Below the pieces are notes generated by a model. The model did no database searches, was not told the origin of the DNA, and saw only the letters and a list, made by a program, of their open reading frames with translations. 24,182 nucleotides of DNA from Candidatus Scybalocola fimicaballi (GTDB taxonomy: Bacteria; Bacteroidota; Bacteroidia; Bacteroidales; Paludibacteraceae), in the NCBI GenBank assembly GCA_002317115.1, contig DCIP01000177.1, positions 1 to 24,182 of the forward strand. The letters are read 5' to 3'. This document shows, piece after piece, positions 7,807 through 16,720 of the stretch (the first letter of the stretch is position 1; each line of letters begins with the position of its first letter). Position numbers and translations under genes: made by a program.

Positions 7807-10800
7807 ATATATAGTTGATCATATTTTGGCTAGTTATTTTTCAAAAAATATAGCCAAAAGAGGAGAGCATTATTGCGTTGTGATTGAGAATGCGTCGAAT
7901 CGTCAAGGTATTATTGATGCCTTTAGAAATTCGCCGCATAGTAAACCATTGACAATAGAAGGCATATATGAAGGCAAAATAAAGAATAAGGATTTAGACA
8001 AGTATGATACTATAGAATTCGATGCCGACGATAATGGAGAATCGGTTCCATTTATCATTGCTGATGTTGATACAGGTGGGGAGTATTTGCCTACAATACG
8101 AAATTCGGTTAATGATGGGAAAAAGTATCAAGACTATGCTACTTTTTTTATTCTGAATGATTATGCCACAGTAGAGACTCTTTCAACATCAAGTATCAAT
8201 TTGGCGGATGCAGGCTATCCTCTAAATGCTCATAAAATAAAAGATAATATTAAGCAGTATATGAATACCACTGCTAATATTACGGAATTTGAAAAAGAAT
8301 ATCTGACTGTATCTTTGGATAAAGTTGTTGCTTTGATAGAAGAGGATAGTTGTGATATGTTTGATTTTGAGGATATACTGTCTGCTCTTCAAAATGGAAC
8401 TATTAAACACTCTTTTAATAAGTTGGAATATTTTCCAGATTTGTCAATATATACGAATCCATTTTTAACATCCAAAAATATTAAAGAAAGAGTTAAAGCA
8501 AACCAGAATTTCTTTAGTATCGTCAATTTGATTATGGCTAATTCTGATGATGATAATAAAGGAGAAACTCTTTCTAAATATTTTGATGAAAAACTTATAA
8601 AGGAAATTCTAAAGGATGAAAATTCTGGAGAGGAATGGAAGAAAATTGATTTCCAAAGAATCTTGGATAGCAATGAAATTGTAGTGAAAACAGCCAATTT
8701 ATCTTTTGAAAGCATTGTTTTTACTGCAAATGGACAAAAATTACATGATTGTGATATTATTGCAATAAATCAGGGGAAGGGAAAGAAAACAAAAAATTAT
8801 TACGTTGTTTGTTCCTCTGAGCCTATAGTAAAAGTAAAACTTTCGTTTAATAAACCAATAAAAGATAGATTAAATGAAGATATTGGCACTTGTCATGACA
8901 AGAATTTAACTATTGAACTAGATGATAAAAATGTATCATTTTGGGCATTTGAGAATGACTGTAAACATTTGTTTGTCATAAATAAAGTAAATACTGTTCG
9001 ACAAACATTTGCTGATATTGTCCGATATCTTAAATTGACATCAAGAGGAGATTTTAAAGTCACAGTTCCTGAAGATATAGATACCCTAAAAATTGGTTTT
9101 GGAAATAATGAAATCTATATTGGTCCAGATCCAATTGAGATGACAAATGACGATTTTGTCTTATTTTCTTCTTCTAATTCAATAGAGAGTAAAATTGACC
9201 AGAGCTTTCGCTTTGGGGATAAGAAGATTAATGTGACCTTTGCGTTTGATAATGTTCAAGTCATGAATAAATCTTCTTTAGAATTGTTTGAACTTGTTTG
9301 GACAAGAAAATCTACTTATAAAGATGCTCGATTAGAACAAAATGAAGGTCGATATACATATGCTGTTGTCTCAAATAATATCGAAGAGTATTCGACTCCT
9401 ATTGAAAAATATAGAGATCTTTTGGTATTAGAACAACAGATGGTATCACAGAGAAGTTTTTACCTAAAATGTGATGACCAGGGGGAGTATTATCCACAGG
9501 ACTTGAAATTAGACAAAGATGTACATTCTGCAATCAATGACATTTTTGATTATTATACAGAAAAAGGATCAGTTCCTACTCTGACGTATCTTGATGAAAA
9601 GGCAAAAACTCTTTATCGAAAATATATTGAGGTTGTTACTAATAGAATAGATGTTATTCAAAACGGAAATTTTCTTTCTGAAGAAGAATACTCTATGACA
9701 AAATTAGGTGTTGTTGAAGGCAAAGATGGTGAGGTTTTGTTGTCTCCTTTTCATCCTGTACTTGTATCATTTATGTTAGAATTTGCTAATAGATTTGATA
9801 ATAAGGACTATCAAAATAATATATTGAAGGTACTAGGTTCAAGTTATTTGCTTCCATACATTTCAATTAATGATGTTGTTCTTTGTCCTCATATTGATGA
9901 GTTTTCCGATAATGTGAAAACGTGGCTTTTTTATGAGCCTGCTTCTAGACATGAACAAAACCATTCTTGTAATATAGCTACAAAAATGGTTTTAAACAAA
10001 CTTAATGCATTCATAAAACAGTTTAATTATCTATTCTTAAATGAGGATTGTCCTATAATCATAAATACATTTGGTATATCTGATGATACTAATATATTAA
10101 AAGGTATAGTCCTTTTTATAATCAGTCAATATATCAATAATAAAGATTTTAAGGTTCAAAAAATAGAATTACATGAATATGTACAGAATCTATACAAAGA
10201 AAGCTTCTTTGAAAAATTGAATCGTCTAGGTAGTGATGACTTAATAGGAAAGGAATTAAACAGAATTGGAATAAAAACAGATGATAAAGTTAAATATACA
10301 TGTCGTGAAATAATACATCAATTGTTTACTAGAGTTACATTCTATAAACATAATTTGACTACATGTAATGAAAATGTTGGATATAGTCATATCGCTTTTT
10401 ATCAAATGGATACCAATAGTGATCTATCGACTAGTGTAAACGAATCTATTTCTTATCCATTTACAAACTCTTTAAGAACTGAGTTGTCATTAAATGGTTT
10501 GATTTCTATTCCTTCAACTACATTATCAAACAATCATGTATATCGTATAGGATATGGAACCAAAGGAGTTCCGACATCACCGCATTTTATTTATTCTGTA
10601 GCAAAGGCTATGAATGAATTGTATGCTGCGGAACGAATGCATGGACAATATCATCAGATCCCTAAAGGATGTTGTATTGCCAAAACATTTGAATTCAATA
10701 AGGAAGATCTTCTAGAACAAGTTTATCAGCGTTCTAATTGGGTTACTTTTTTGAATCCAGAGGTTGATCTTGACTTCTTCTACAAGCAAGAAGATTTATA

Positions 10801-13099
10801 TATTGTACATTATACTGATCAATATACGATAAATGCTAAATATGACAGTATTACAGTGACAAAACATATTGATAGATACAAGGATTTGTTGTTTAATTCT
10901 TTTAAGTCAATGTTGCCAAGTAATACTGATAAAGAAATGTTTACAGCAACCATGCTTAAATATTTCAATAGCTTGAATGGAAGTTGGCTTTTGAATGTGG
11001 CTAATGAAACGGACTATCAGGTACGAGAAAAAATCAGTATGGTGGCAGCTGTAAAAGCCATGACTCGATTTTTGTCAAGAAATAAGAATATTACGTGGGT
11101 ACCAGTTTCATTAGGTGAAATTCTAAGAGTGACTGGATCTATAGGACTTCCTCAGGATTATTTGTTTTCTGCTAGTGCGTTAAAAGCAAAAGGGAAACCG
11201 TTGTCTGACGACCTTTTGATGATTGGATTCCATGTAGACATTCAAAATAATGTCAAATTATATTTCTATCCGGTTGAAGTAAAATATGGGAAAAATGATT
11301 TTACAAGTAAGGGGGAATTGCAAGTCGCTAATACTTACACTCTTTTACGTCAACGCTTATTTGGGGAACTGACTTTTGTAAAAGAAGTTTATAGAACTTT
11401 TTTTGCAACACAGGTATTAACTAATTCTGAAAAAATGCGTGCGAATGGGTTATTTTCAGAAGAAGCATTCCAAAGAATTGACAATTGTAGATATGATCTT
11501 TTGAATGCAAAATATGAAATTGTGGATAAGTTGCCTATGGAAGATATGGGTGTAGCTGCTTTAGTATCTTTTTCATTGGACGCAAATTCCATATCAACTG
11601 ATATTCTGGATAATATTCCAATCGTTCATTTGAATTTTAATGAATCAGAATGTATTAAATTTATAGATGATTCTTTGTTTTCATCTTCAAATTTCATTTA
11701 CTCAAATTGGTCTTCTGATCAAAGATTCAAAGATGCTTATAATAATCTAGAAAAGAATATTCCTGCCGCAGAGAGTTTTACAGAATCTGACAATGAAGAG
11801 ATGATGTTTAACAATGAAATTGAAGAGGATGACATAGAAGATAATCCAATAGAGAAAATTGAAAATAAATCTCGAAATGATTCTTCTAATTCGGAAATAA
11901 AAGATTCCCATAATGATGTGGATTTGAAATCTGTAGAAGACCCAGATGATGTTAAAGGTATTACATTAAAGATTGGAGAAGGATTGCGTTCGCATATGCC
12001 TATGTACTTCCATCCTAACAATACAAATGAAGTATCTCATCCTAATCTTGGCATTATTGGTACAATGGGAACCGGTAAAACTCAATTTGCCCGATCTATC
12101 ATTGCACAGTTTTCAAAAGAGGACATTCATAATGTCAACAAAACACCTATAGGAATGCTTGTTTTTGATTACAAAGGAGACTATAATGACTATCAGTTTT
12201 TGCAGTCAGTAGGAGGAGAATGTTTTAATTCTAATTATCCATTTAATCCTCTTAAACTTATCATCACAGATAATGTTCAGACCATGAATCTTCCGTCAAT
12301 AACGGCTGATAGAATTGCAGATTCAATGACAAAATCATTTGGACTAGGGGATGTTCAATCTCTTACTATAAAAAAGACGATTGTAGAAACATACACTGAC
12401 TTTGGCATAACAAAAGATCCTTCCACATGGGCAAAAACACCTCCAACTATGCAACATGTCGTTGATAAATATCTAGCAAATAATGATGCTAAAGATAAGG
12501 CATATAAGATTTTTGACACTCTGAATGATTATCAACTTTTCACTACAGACCAGTCAAAATGCGTTTCTTTGTTTGAATGGTTGGATAGCGTAAAAGTGAT
12601 TGATTTGACATTATATGATGATAGTGTCAAGAAACTAATTGTCTCTTTAATACTAGATCTGTTTTATGCAGAGATGAAACAACTTCAAGGTAGTGCTCAG
12701 AAAGACGGATTTAGAGAAATAAGATCAATGATTCTTGTTGATGAGGCACATCAATTTATGAAAATGAAGTTCAATTCTCTAAGAAGAATCATTAGCGAAG
12801 GACGTATGTTTGGAGTTGGCATGATTTTGTCAACACAAAACTTGTCTGATTTTAAAGCAGATGAAGATTATTCTAGTTTCATTAAAAGTTGGATTGTTCA
12901 TAATGTTGGTAGCGTAACAAAAAATGATATGTATTCTATTTTTGGAGCAACTGATCCAAATATTGATTCTTATATGACTTTCATAAGTAAAGCTCAGATT
13001 TTCAATAGTATTTGTAAAATAGGAACATTTCCACCAACTCAAATGATTGATTTGCCTTATTTCAAGTTGATAGAGGAGGATGAACGATTTAAAAATTAA
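7787..13099 (+). CDS. dptH: DptH-like protein: candidate PD-(D/E)XK nuclease plus HerA/FtsK-like ATPase
   Basis: From ATG 7787 this gives 1770 residues. That start is preferred over GTG 7766 because GGGGAGG at 7774-7780 lies six bases upstream. Size and position match DptH, the large subunit of DptFGH restriction. The C-terminal ~380 residues form a HerA/FtsK-like ATPase: P-loop G-T-M-G-T-G-K-T at 1425-1432, Walker B M-I-L-V-D-E-A-H at 1648-1655, then E-G-R at 1671-1673 and S-T-Q at 1682-1684, typical of this fold. Upstream is S-D-D-L-L-M-I-G (D1141, D1142), then P-V-E-V-K-Y-G (E1164, K1166) and a later L-Q (Q1179). That spacing fits a PD-(D/E)XK nuclease and would supply a cutting activity; it is inferred from motifs only. 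A low-complexity acidic linker (about 1326-1390) joins the two parts. The N-terminal ~1100 residues are not recognised. The gene is AT-rich like the rest of the operon. Confidence 0.75.
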   Translation: MLKSFYKYIVDHILASYFSKNIAKRGEHYCVVIENASNRQGIIDAFRNSPHSKPLTIEGIYEGKIKNKDLDKYDTIEFDADDNGESVPFIIADVDTGGEYLPTIRNSVNDGKKYQDYATFFILNDYATVETLSTSSINLADAGYPLNAHKIKDNIKQYMNTTANITEFEKEYLTVSLDKVVALIEEDSCDMFDFEDILSALQNGTIKHSFNKLEYFPDLSIYTNPFLTSKNIKERVKANQNFFSIVNLIMANSDDDNKGETLSKYFDEKLIKEILKDENSGEEWKKIDFQRILDSNEIVVKTANLSFESIVFTANGQKLHDCDIIAINQGKGKKTKNYYVVCSSEPIVKVKLSFNKPIKDRLNEDIGTCHDKNLTIELDDKNVSFWAFENDCKHLFVINKVNTVRQTFADIVRYLKLTSRGDFKVTVPEDIDTLKIGFGNNEIYIGPDPIEMTNDDFVLFSSSNSIESKIDQSFRFGDKKINVTFAFDNVQVMNKSSLELFELVWTRKSTYKDARLEQNEGRYTYAVVSNNIEEYSTPIEKYRDLLVLEQQMVSQRSFYLKCDDQGEYYPQDLKLDKDVHSAINDIFDYYTEKGSVPTLTYLDEKAKTLYRKYIEVVTNRIDVIQNGNFLSEEEYSMTKLGVVEGKDGEVLLSPFHPVLVSFMLEFANRFDNKDYQNNILKVLGSSYLLPYISINDVVLCPHIDEFSDNVKTWLFYEPASRHEQNHSCNIATKMVLNKLNAFIKQFNYLFLNEDCPIIINTFGISDDTNILKGIVLFIISQYINNKDFKVQKIELHEYVQNLYKESFFEKLNRLGSDDLIGKELNRIGIKTDDKVKYTCREIIHQLFTRVTFYKHNLTTCNENVGYSHIAFYQMDTNSDLSTSVNESISYPFTNSLRTELSLNGLISIPSTTLSNNHVYRIGYGTKGVPTSPHFIYSVAKAMNELYAAERMHGQYHQIPKGCCIAKTFEFNKEDLLEQVYQRSNWVTFLNPEVDLDFFYKQEDLYIVHYTDQYTINAKYDSITVTKHIDRYKDLLFNSFKSMLPSNTDKEMFTATMLKYFNSLNGSWLLNVANETDYQVREKISMVAAVKAMTRFLSRNKNITWVPVSLGEILRVTGSIGLPQDYLFSASALKAKGKPLSDDLLMIGFHVDIQNNVKLYFYPVEVKYGKNDFTSKGELQVANTYTLLRQRLFGELTFVKEVYRTFFATQVLTNSEKMRANGLFSEEAFQRIDNCRYDLLNAKYEIVDKLPMEDMGVAALVSFSLDANSISTDILDNIPIVHLNFNESECIKFIDDSLFSSSNFIYSNWSSDQRFKDAYNNLEKNIPAAESFTESDNEEMMFNNEIEEDDIEDNPIEKIENKSRNDSSNSEIKDSHNDVDLKSVEDPDDVKGITLKIGEGLRSHMPMYFHPNNTNEVSHPNLGIIGTMGTGKTQFARSIIAQFSKEDIHNVNKTPIGMLVFDYKGDYNDYQFLQSVGGECFNSNYPFNPLKLIITDNVQTMNLPSITADRIADSMTKSFGLGDVQSLTIKKTIVETYTDFGITKDPSTWAKTPPTMQHVVDKYLANNDAKDKAYKIFDTLNDYQLFTTDQSKCVSLFEWLDSVKVIDLTLYDDSVKKLIVSLILDLFYAEMKQLQGSAQKDGFREIRSMILVDEAHQFMKMKFNSLRRIISEGRMFGVGMILSTQNLSDFKADEDYSSFIKSWIVHNVGSVTKNDMYSIFGATDPNIDSYMTFISKAQIFNSICKIGTFPPTQMIDLPYFKLIEEDERFKN

Positions 13100-13129
13100 T
13101 AGGTGTCTATCAATTCAGATGAGTATTTA

Positions 13130-13176
13130 AAAAACAGGCTGGCATGTGTTTTTATTATACATGCCAGCCTGTTTTT
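13130..13176. terminator. Strong bidirectional terminator between dptH and rhuM
   Basis: An uninterrupted 18-bp stem (13130-13147 with 13159-13176; GC-rich core ACAGGCTGGCATGT) closes an 11-nt loop. It has A's on its left and T's on its right, so it can end dptH transcripts on + and rhuM transcripts on -. The rest of the 13100-13290 gap shows no gene. Confidence 0.9.
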
Positions 13177-13290
13177 ATAAAAAATCAAAATTTATGTATT
13201 CTGTTTGAAATCAATCTTCTTATAATACTCCCCAAATTTTAGACGATAACTTTACATCCTGAAAAAGTGTCAATTTCTAATAGTAAGGAA

Positions 13291-14304
13291 CTATAAATTC
13301 TTTAATTTTTCTTGTTCTTCTTCAAATTGCTTTATAAAGTGTAGTTCGACTGGAGATAATTCAAATTGAGTTCTTTTTTTAAACTTATCGTATTCCAGAT
13401 CAGCTTTTTGTTTTGCGACCTCTGCAGAGATTGTTCCCGCATGTGTCAATAGTTCTCTGTCTGACATTTTCAAAAAGTCATCTAATTTACTTATCCAATC
13501 TTTCATATACATTGGTTTATGACTTTTTGCTTGTAATTCGGCGAAATCAAGATAAAAGCTAACAATGCGATTAAGAGTGTCTATTTCGTCTTCCGTCAGA
13601 TAATTTTTTGCATATTCAGCATCATTTTTCTTGGGCATCATTCCTGTCCAGGTTGTCAACCCCATAAAATCTTTCCGTGCATCCGCTCTATCATAGATGA
13701 CTTCAGCGGCAGTTTGACCATGTACGGCATAGTGCATTTTGTTTTGTATTGTCTTAAAGAACTTCAGAGTAGATTCGGATCGTGGATCATAATCAATACT
13801 AAGTGCATATATCTCAAGAACTTTTCGGTAAAATACTTTTTCTGATGAGCGAATATCACGAATTCGAGACAGCAATTCATCAAAATAATTGCCACCACCT
13901 GCACGTTTCAACAATTCATCATTCATAGCAAAGCCTTTGATAAGATATTCTTTCAAAACGTTGCTCGCCCACATTCGAAATTGTACTCCTCGATATGAAT
14001 TAACACGATACCCTACACTTATTATGACGTCAAGGTTGTAGAAAGCCACATTGTGAGTTTGTGTTTTGCCTGAGATGGCTCCATGTTGAGTGGTTGTTGC
14101 AAAAAACGCAACAACCTCTTTTTCATCAAGTTCTCCACTATCGAAAATATTTTTGATATGCCTTGATACTGTCGATTTATTACGTTGAAACAACTCTGCC
14201 ATCTGATCAAGTGATAACCATACAGTTTCGTTAACCAGTTTGACCTCTATCTTTGTACCTCCATCAGAGGTCTGATACAATAATAATTCTCCGATGTTTT
14301 CCAT
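13291..14304 (-). CDS. rhuM: RhuM-family (virulence protein RhuM-like) DNA-binding protein
   Basis: The 337-residue product has the N-terminal helix-turn-helix-like segment W-L-S-L-D-Q-M-A-E-L-F-Q-R-N-K-S-T-V-S-R characteristic of RhuM proteins. It is followed by N-V-A-F-Y-N-L-D-V-I-I-S-V-G-Y-R-V-N-S and the R-G-V-Q-F-R-x-W-A block, all family hallmarks. Family members are named after a Salmonella SPI-3 gene; their function is unresolved, and they are common in mobile and defence regions, often near restriction genes. The C-terminal part is helical and charged, with a late E-E-E-Q-E-K-L-K ending. The gene converges on dptH across a shared terminator, so it is not in that operon. It lies inside the same inverted-repeat borders and may have been acquired with it. 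The stop is TAG at 13291-13293. Confidence 0.88.
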   Translation of the reverse strand: MENIGELLLYQTSDGGTKIEVKLVNETVWLSLDQMAELFQRNKSTVSRHIKNIFDSGELDEKEVVAFFATTTQHGAISGKTQTHNVAFYNLDVIISVGYRVNSYRGVQFRMWASNVLKEYLIKGFAMNDELLKRAGGGNYFDELLSRIRDIRSSEKVFYRKVLEIYALSIDYDPRSESTLKFFKTIQNKMHYAVHGQTAAEVIYDRADARKDFMGLTTWTGMMPKKNDAEYAKNYLTEDEIDTLNRIVSFYLDFAELQAKSHKPMYMKDWISKLDDFLKMSDRELLTHAGTISAEVAKQKADLEYDKFKKRTQFELSPVELHFIKQFEEEQEKLKNL

Positions 14305-14591
14305 ATTAAATACTACGCTTTATAAAATGTCTTCATCTGATTCTATCCAATGCCATTTTCAAATGAATATGTATCTTTACTCACAATCATTGTTTGTTGT
14401 TAACACTTTCGTAAATATACCAATATTTTTAATATTTCAAAAAAACATATCGTTTTTACATCGCAAATATAGAGCAGGTGTATGCAAGAACACAGCATAG
14501 GTTTGAAAATATTTTCTATATATTCCCTAACGGGAAAACGTATAACCCAACATTCATATTATCTACCAATATTAAATCCCTAAAGGGATAT
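14305..14591 (-). promoter_or_regulatory. rhuM upstream gap with one possible promoter element
   Basis: This AT-rich gap has no credible gene. On the - strand, TATATTTG (14464-14471) fits TAnnTTTG, but no convincing -33 TTTG is found and the leader would be about 150 nt. Two small hairpins, TTCCC-taac-GGGAA (near 14526) and TCCC-taaa-GGGA (near 14577), lie next to the right repeat copy and may belong to it. Confidence 0.3.
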
Positions 14592-14826
14592 AAATTTTCC
14601 GAATCATTTCCGAAAATTTTACGTTCCAATAAAAAACATAAGCGAAGCGTCATAATTTTTGAATAATTCGTGGATAATTCATGACAATTCGCGTTTCAAT
14701 CCAATTTATCCGTTTAATCTGTGCAATCCGTGTTCGAAATTATCACATCAAATTTTTCCGAATCATTTCCGAAAATTTTCCGTTTTAAAACAACAAAAGA
14801 CGGGGCATGCCCCGTCTCTACGTATT
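14592..14826 (-). repeat. Island-flanking intergenic repeat element, right copy (inverted)
   Basis: Reverse complement of the element at 2695-2951, with substitutions and short gaps. The outer 33 nt (14794-14826) are identical to 2695-2727. The gaaatgattcgg-type unit occurs twice here as well (about 14593-14620 and 14753-14781, reading tccgaatcatttccga on +). The inner edge differs slightly: this copy ends in TTATATCCCTTTAGGG where the left copy ends in GTGGAAATT. No transposase gene accompanies it. Confidence 0.8.
14794..14817 (-). terminator. Rho-independent terminator inside the right repeat copy
   Basis: The same 20-nt palindrome as in the left copy (14798-14817). Read on the - strand it is followed by TTTGTTGTTTT. 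It lies about 85 nt beyond the stop of the exported-protein gene and is the likely end of the rnr operon transcript. Confidence 0.7.
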
Positions 14827-14836
14827 TTGATATTTT

Positions 14837-14866
14837 GAGCGACCACAATGAATCGCCCCTACAAAT
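14837..14866 (-). repeat. Short intergenic repeat (GTAGGGGCGA...TTGTGG.CGC), right copy
   Basis: On the - strand this reads atttgtaggggcgattcattgt and then ggtcgctc (in two parts), a diverged match to 219-248. The remainder of 14827-14900 holds nothing else of note. Confidence 0.5.
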
Positions 14867-14900
14867 CATCGACCTTCATTCATTAATCGGTACGACGTTG

Positions 14901-15791
14901 CTATTTTCCATATACTTTTTTGATGAATTCTGAATCTAATCCAACAATAGCCATGCTATTTGTGTCGAATACAATCATAAAGCCTCCCGTGAAATGAGTG
15001 GAATATACGGTAAAGGATTGAATACCATATAAATCTCTGCCATAAAGCAGACTGGTACATACGTCGGTCACCGTCATATATGGATTGTCTGGAGTGTGCG
15101 AGTGGATTGAACTCTCCACTTTCCCTGCCTCAACAGGAATTGCCAAGTAACTTTTATGACATCTCTTAAACGATGTGATATTGAAATCTTTGTCGAAATC
15201 TAAAATATAATCATTTCCAAAGGGGATGACTCCCATATTGGTAGTTCCTTGCAAGATATACATTCTGTATCCACTCTTATTCTTGATGATGTCGACATTC
15301 AGACTTCCATTCGCCGACGTCATATTGTAGATGCTGTCGCCATAAGCAACGGATAATTTTTCCAGACACGTACTCTGCTCTTGTATGACCTCTTTCTCTT
15401 CATCAGTAAGCGGACGTACCATATTGCTCCATTGCAAGTTGCTCGCCAACTCTTCTATCTTGCCTTTTCCACAGAAAACGACGTTCTCTGCTTTTCGATC
15501 AGTGAAAAAACAGGTATAGGCTGAACCATCCTTATAAACGTAATAACGTCCCACGTCGCTCATATTCTTACAATAAACGGATGCGGAATCAGAAGTCATC
15601 CAGCTGATCTTCTCATAGCCATATAGTTCGACGCCTTCCGCAAGAATACTATCGGCAATTCGTTGAAATTCAACTTTTGATGGTGCTTTTACAACCGGAC
15701 CATCGACATTCGCCTTATCCTTTTTCTTTGCCGCCACACTATTGCACAACAACAAAAGGAACACTATTGGAAGTAAAATGTATTTTCTCAT
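14901..15791 (-). CDS. Exported protein of unknown function
   Basis: The 296-residue product starts M-R-K-Y-I-L-L-P-I-V-F-L-L-L-L-C-N-S-V-A-A. This is a basic n-region, a hydrophobic core and a V-A-A signal-peptidase I site, followed by a lysine-rich mature start. The L-L-L-C does not satisfy a lipobox, so a free periplasmic or secreted protein is more likely. I do not recognise the mature domain. Visible features are a T-S-D-S-A-S-V-Y-C segment, a D-K-D-F-N-I-T-S-F-K segment near 210, and a late S-F-T-V-Y-S-T-H-F-T-G-G-F-M-I-V-F-D stretch that looks like alternating strands. It is the last gene of the - strand run beginning with rnr, 23 nt after the panE-like gene, and is followed by the palindromic terminator in the repeat. 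Confidence 0.85.
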   Translation of the reverse strand: MRKYILLPIVFLLLLCNSVAAKKKDKANVDGPVVKAPSKVEFQRIADSILAEGVELYGYEKISWMTSDSASVYCKNMSDVGRYYVYKDGSAYTCFFTDRKAENVVFCGKGKIEELASNLQWSNMVRPLTDEEKEVIQEQSTCLEKLSVAYGDSIYNMTSANGSLNVDIIKNKSGYRMYILQGTTNMGVIPFGNDYILDFDKDFNITSFKRCHKSYLAIPVEAGKVESSIHSHTPDNPYMTVTDVCTSLLYGRDLYGIQSFTVYSTHFTGGFMIVFDTNSMAIVGLDSEFIKKVYGK

Positions 15792-15814
15792 TATCTTTTA
15801 TTTGCCACTGTTTC

Positions 15815-16711
15815 TTATTTTGATTTCAGCCTTTTCTCCACTTCCTGCATCACTGGCATCTCCACTCCTTTCGCCAATCCCAATCGGATGGGGCGACTGT
15901 AGATGGCCTCCACCTCAAGTCGACGGCCATGCTGGTAGTCGACGTGCATGCTTGGATAGTAGGGTTTCATATTGAGTGTCATCTCGATCATTTCGTCGGC
16001 AAAGGATTCGTCGACGTCGGCTCCGTTTGCCTGGCCTGCTTTGATGATCTCAAGCATGGCTGGCTTGACGTACATGTCTTTCTCTCTGCCAAGAAGTAGC
16101 TCCTCGGTGTTTTTGCCAAACAACACTGACTGGCCGTTGAATCCGGTATTCCAAACGAGTTTCTTCCATCTGGCTGTGTTCAAGTCGTCGGCACGGACAA
16201 CTTCGATGCCTGCCTCTTCCATGTCGGCAATCATCGCGTCGAACTTATCACATGGCTCATCGCCAAGCAGAGCGAGTGTCAGTTTGCCATAGTCGTAATG
16301 GGTGATCTCGGCAGGGGCTGTCTTCTCCGAACAGATGAATGCCAATCCTCCCGCTACTCTCGCCTCCGGAAACTCCTCCTGGATCTCCTGCTCGTAGCCT
16401 ATTCCGTTCTGTATCAACACGATCAACGTGCCTTCCTTCACAATAGGATCCAATAATTCTGGAAGGAGACGGTTCTGCAACGTCTTCAATCCTACCAATA
16501 TGACGTCGGCTTTGGGCATCGACGTCGTGGAATTATAGGCGTTGACTCGCTCGATCTCAAAATTTCCGTTGCATGAATTGACGCGCAATCCGTTGGCATA
16601 CGCAGCGTCGAAATCAGAATGGAACAGGAAGTGAACATCCGCGTCGGCATTAGCCAACATTCCTCCATAATATCCGCCAATTGCTCCCGTTCCTACTACA
16701 GCATATCTCAT
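15815..16711 (-). CDS. panE: 2-dehydropantoate 2-reductase family (PanE/ApbA-like)
   Basis: This 298-residue protein opens with M-R-Y-A-V-V-G-T-G-A-I-G-G-Y-Y-G, the NADPH-binding GxGxxG fingerprint at residues 7-12. The second domain has the R-W-K-K-L-V-W-N-T-G-F-N block, in which the first lysine fits the catalytic position of ketopantoate reductase. It is followed by M-H-V-D-Y-Q-H-G-R-R-L-E-V-E, which carries the acidic substrate-binding region. PanE reduces 2-dehydropantoate to pantoate in coenzyme A synthesis. Length matches the family. Because many members of this family act on other 2-keto acids, the exact substrate is not certain. It starts 9 nt after the lipoprotein gene and appears to be part of the rnr operon; the stop-to-start distance to the next gene is 23 nt. 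Confidence 0.88.
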   Translation of the reverse strand: MRYAVVGTGAIGGYYGGMLANADADVHFLFHSDFDAAYANGLRVNSCNGNFEIERVNAYNSTTSMPKADVILVGLKTLQNRLLPELLDPIVKEGTLIVLIQNGIGYEQEIQEEFPEARVAGGLAFICSEKTAPAEITHYDYGKLTLALLGDEPCDKFDAMIADMEEAGIEVVRADDLNTARWKKLVWNTGFNGQSVLFGKNTEELLLGREKDMYVKPAMLEIIKAGQANGADVDESFADEMIEMTLNMKPYYPSMHVDYQHGRRLEVEAIYSRPIRLGLAKGVEMPVMQEVEKRLKSK

Positions 16712-16720
16712 CTCTGTATA

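Noticed and set aside
3187..13099. Complete Dnd phosphorothioation system
   Set aside because: No cysteine desulfurase, PAPS-reductase-like DndC, DndB, DndD or DndE frame is found on either strand.
2695..14826. Insertion sequence or composite transposon
   Set aside because: No transposase, integrase or duplicated target site is visible; the repeats look like non-coding intergenic elements.
14294..14933. Short + strand open frames of 62-70 residues
   Set aside because: They lie across the repeat element and AT-rich gap, show no conserved motif, and their starts have no supporting context.
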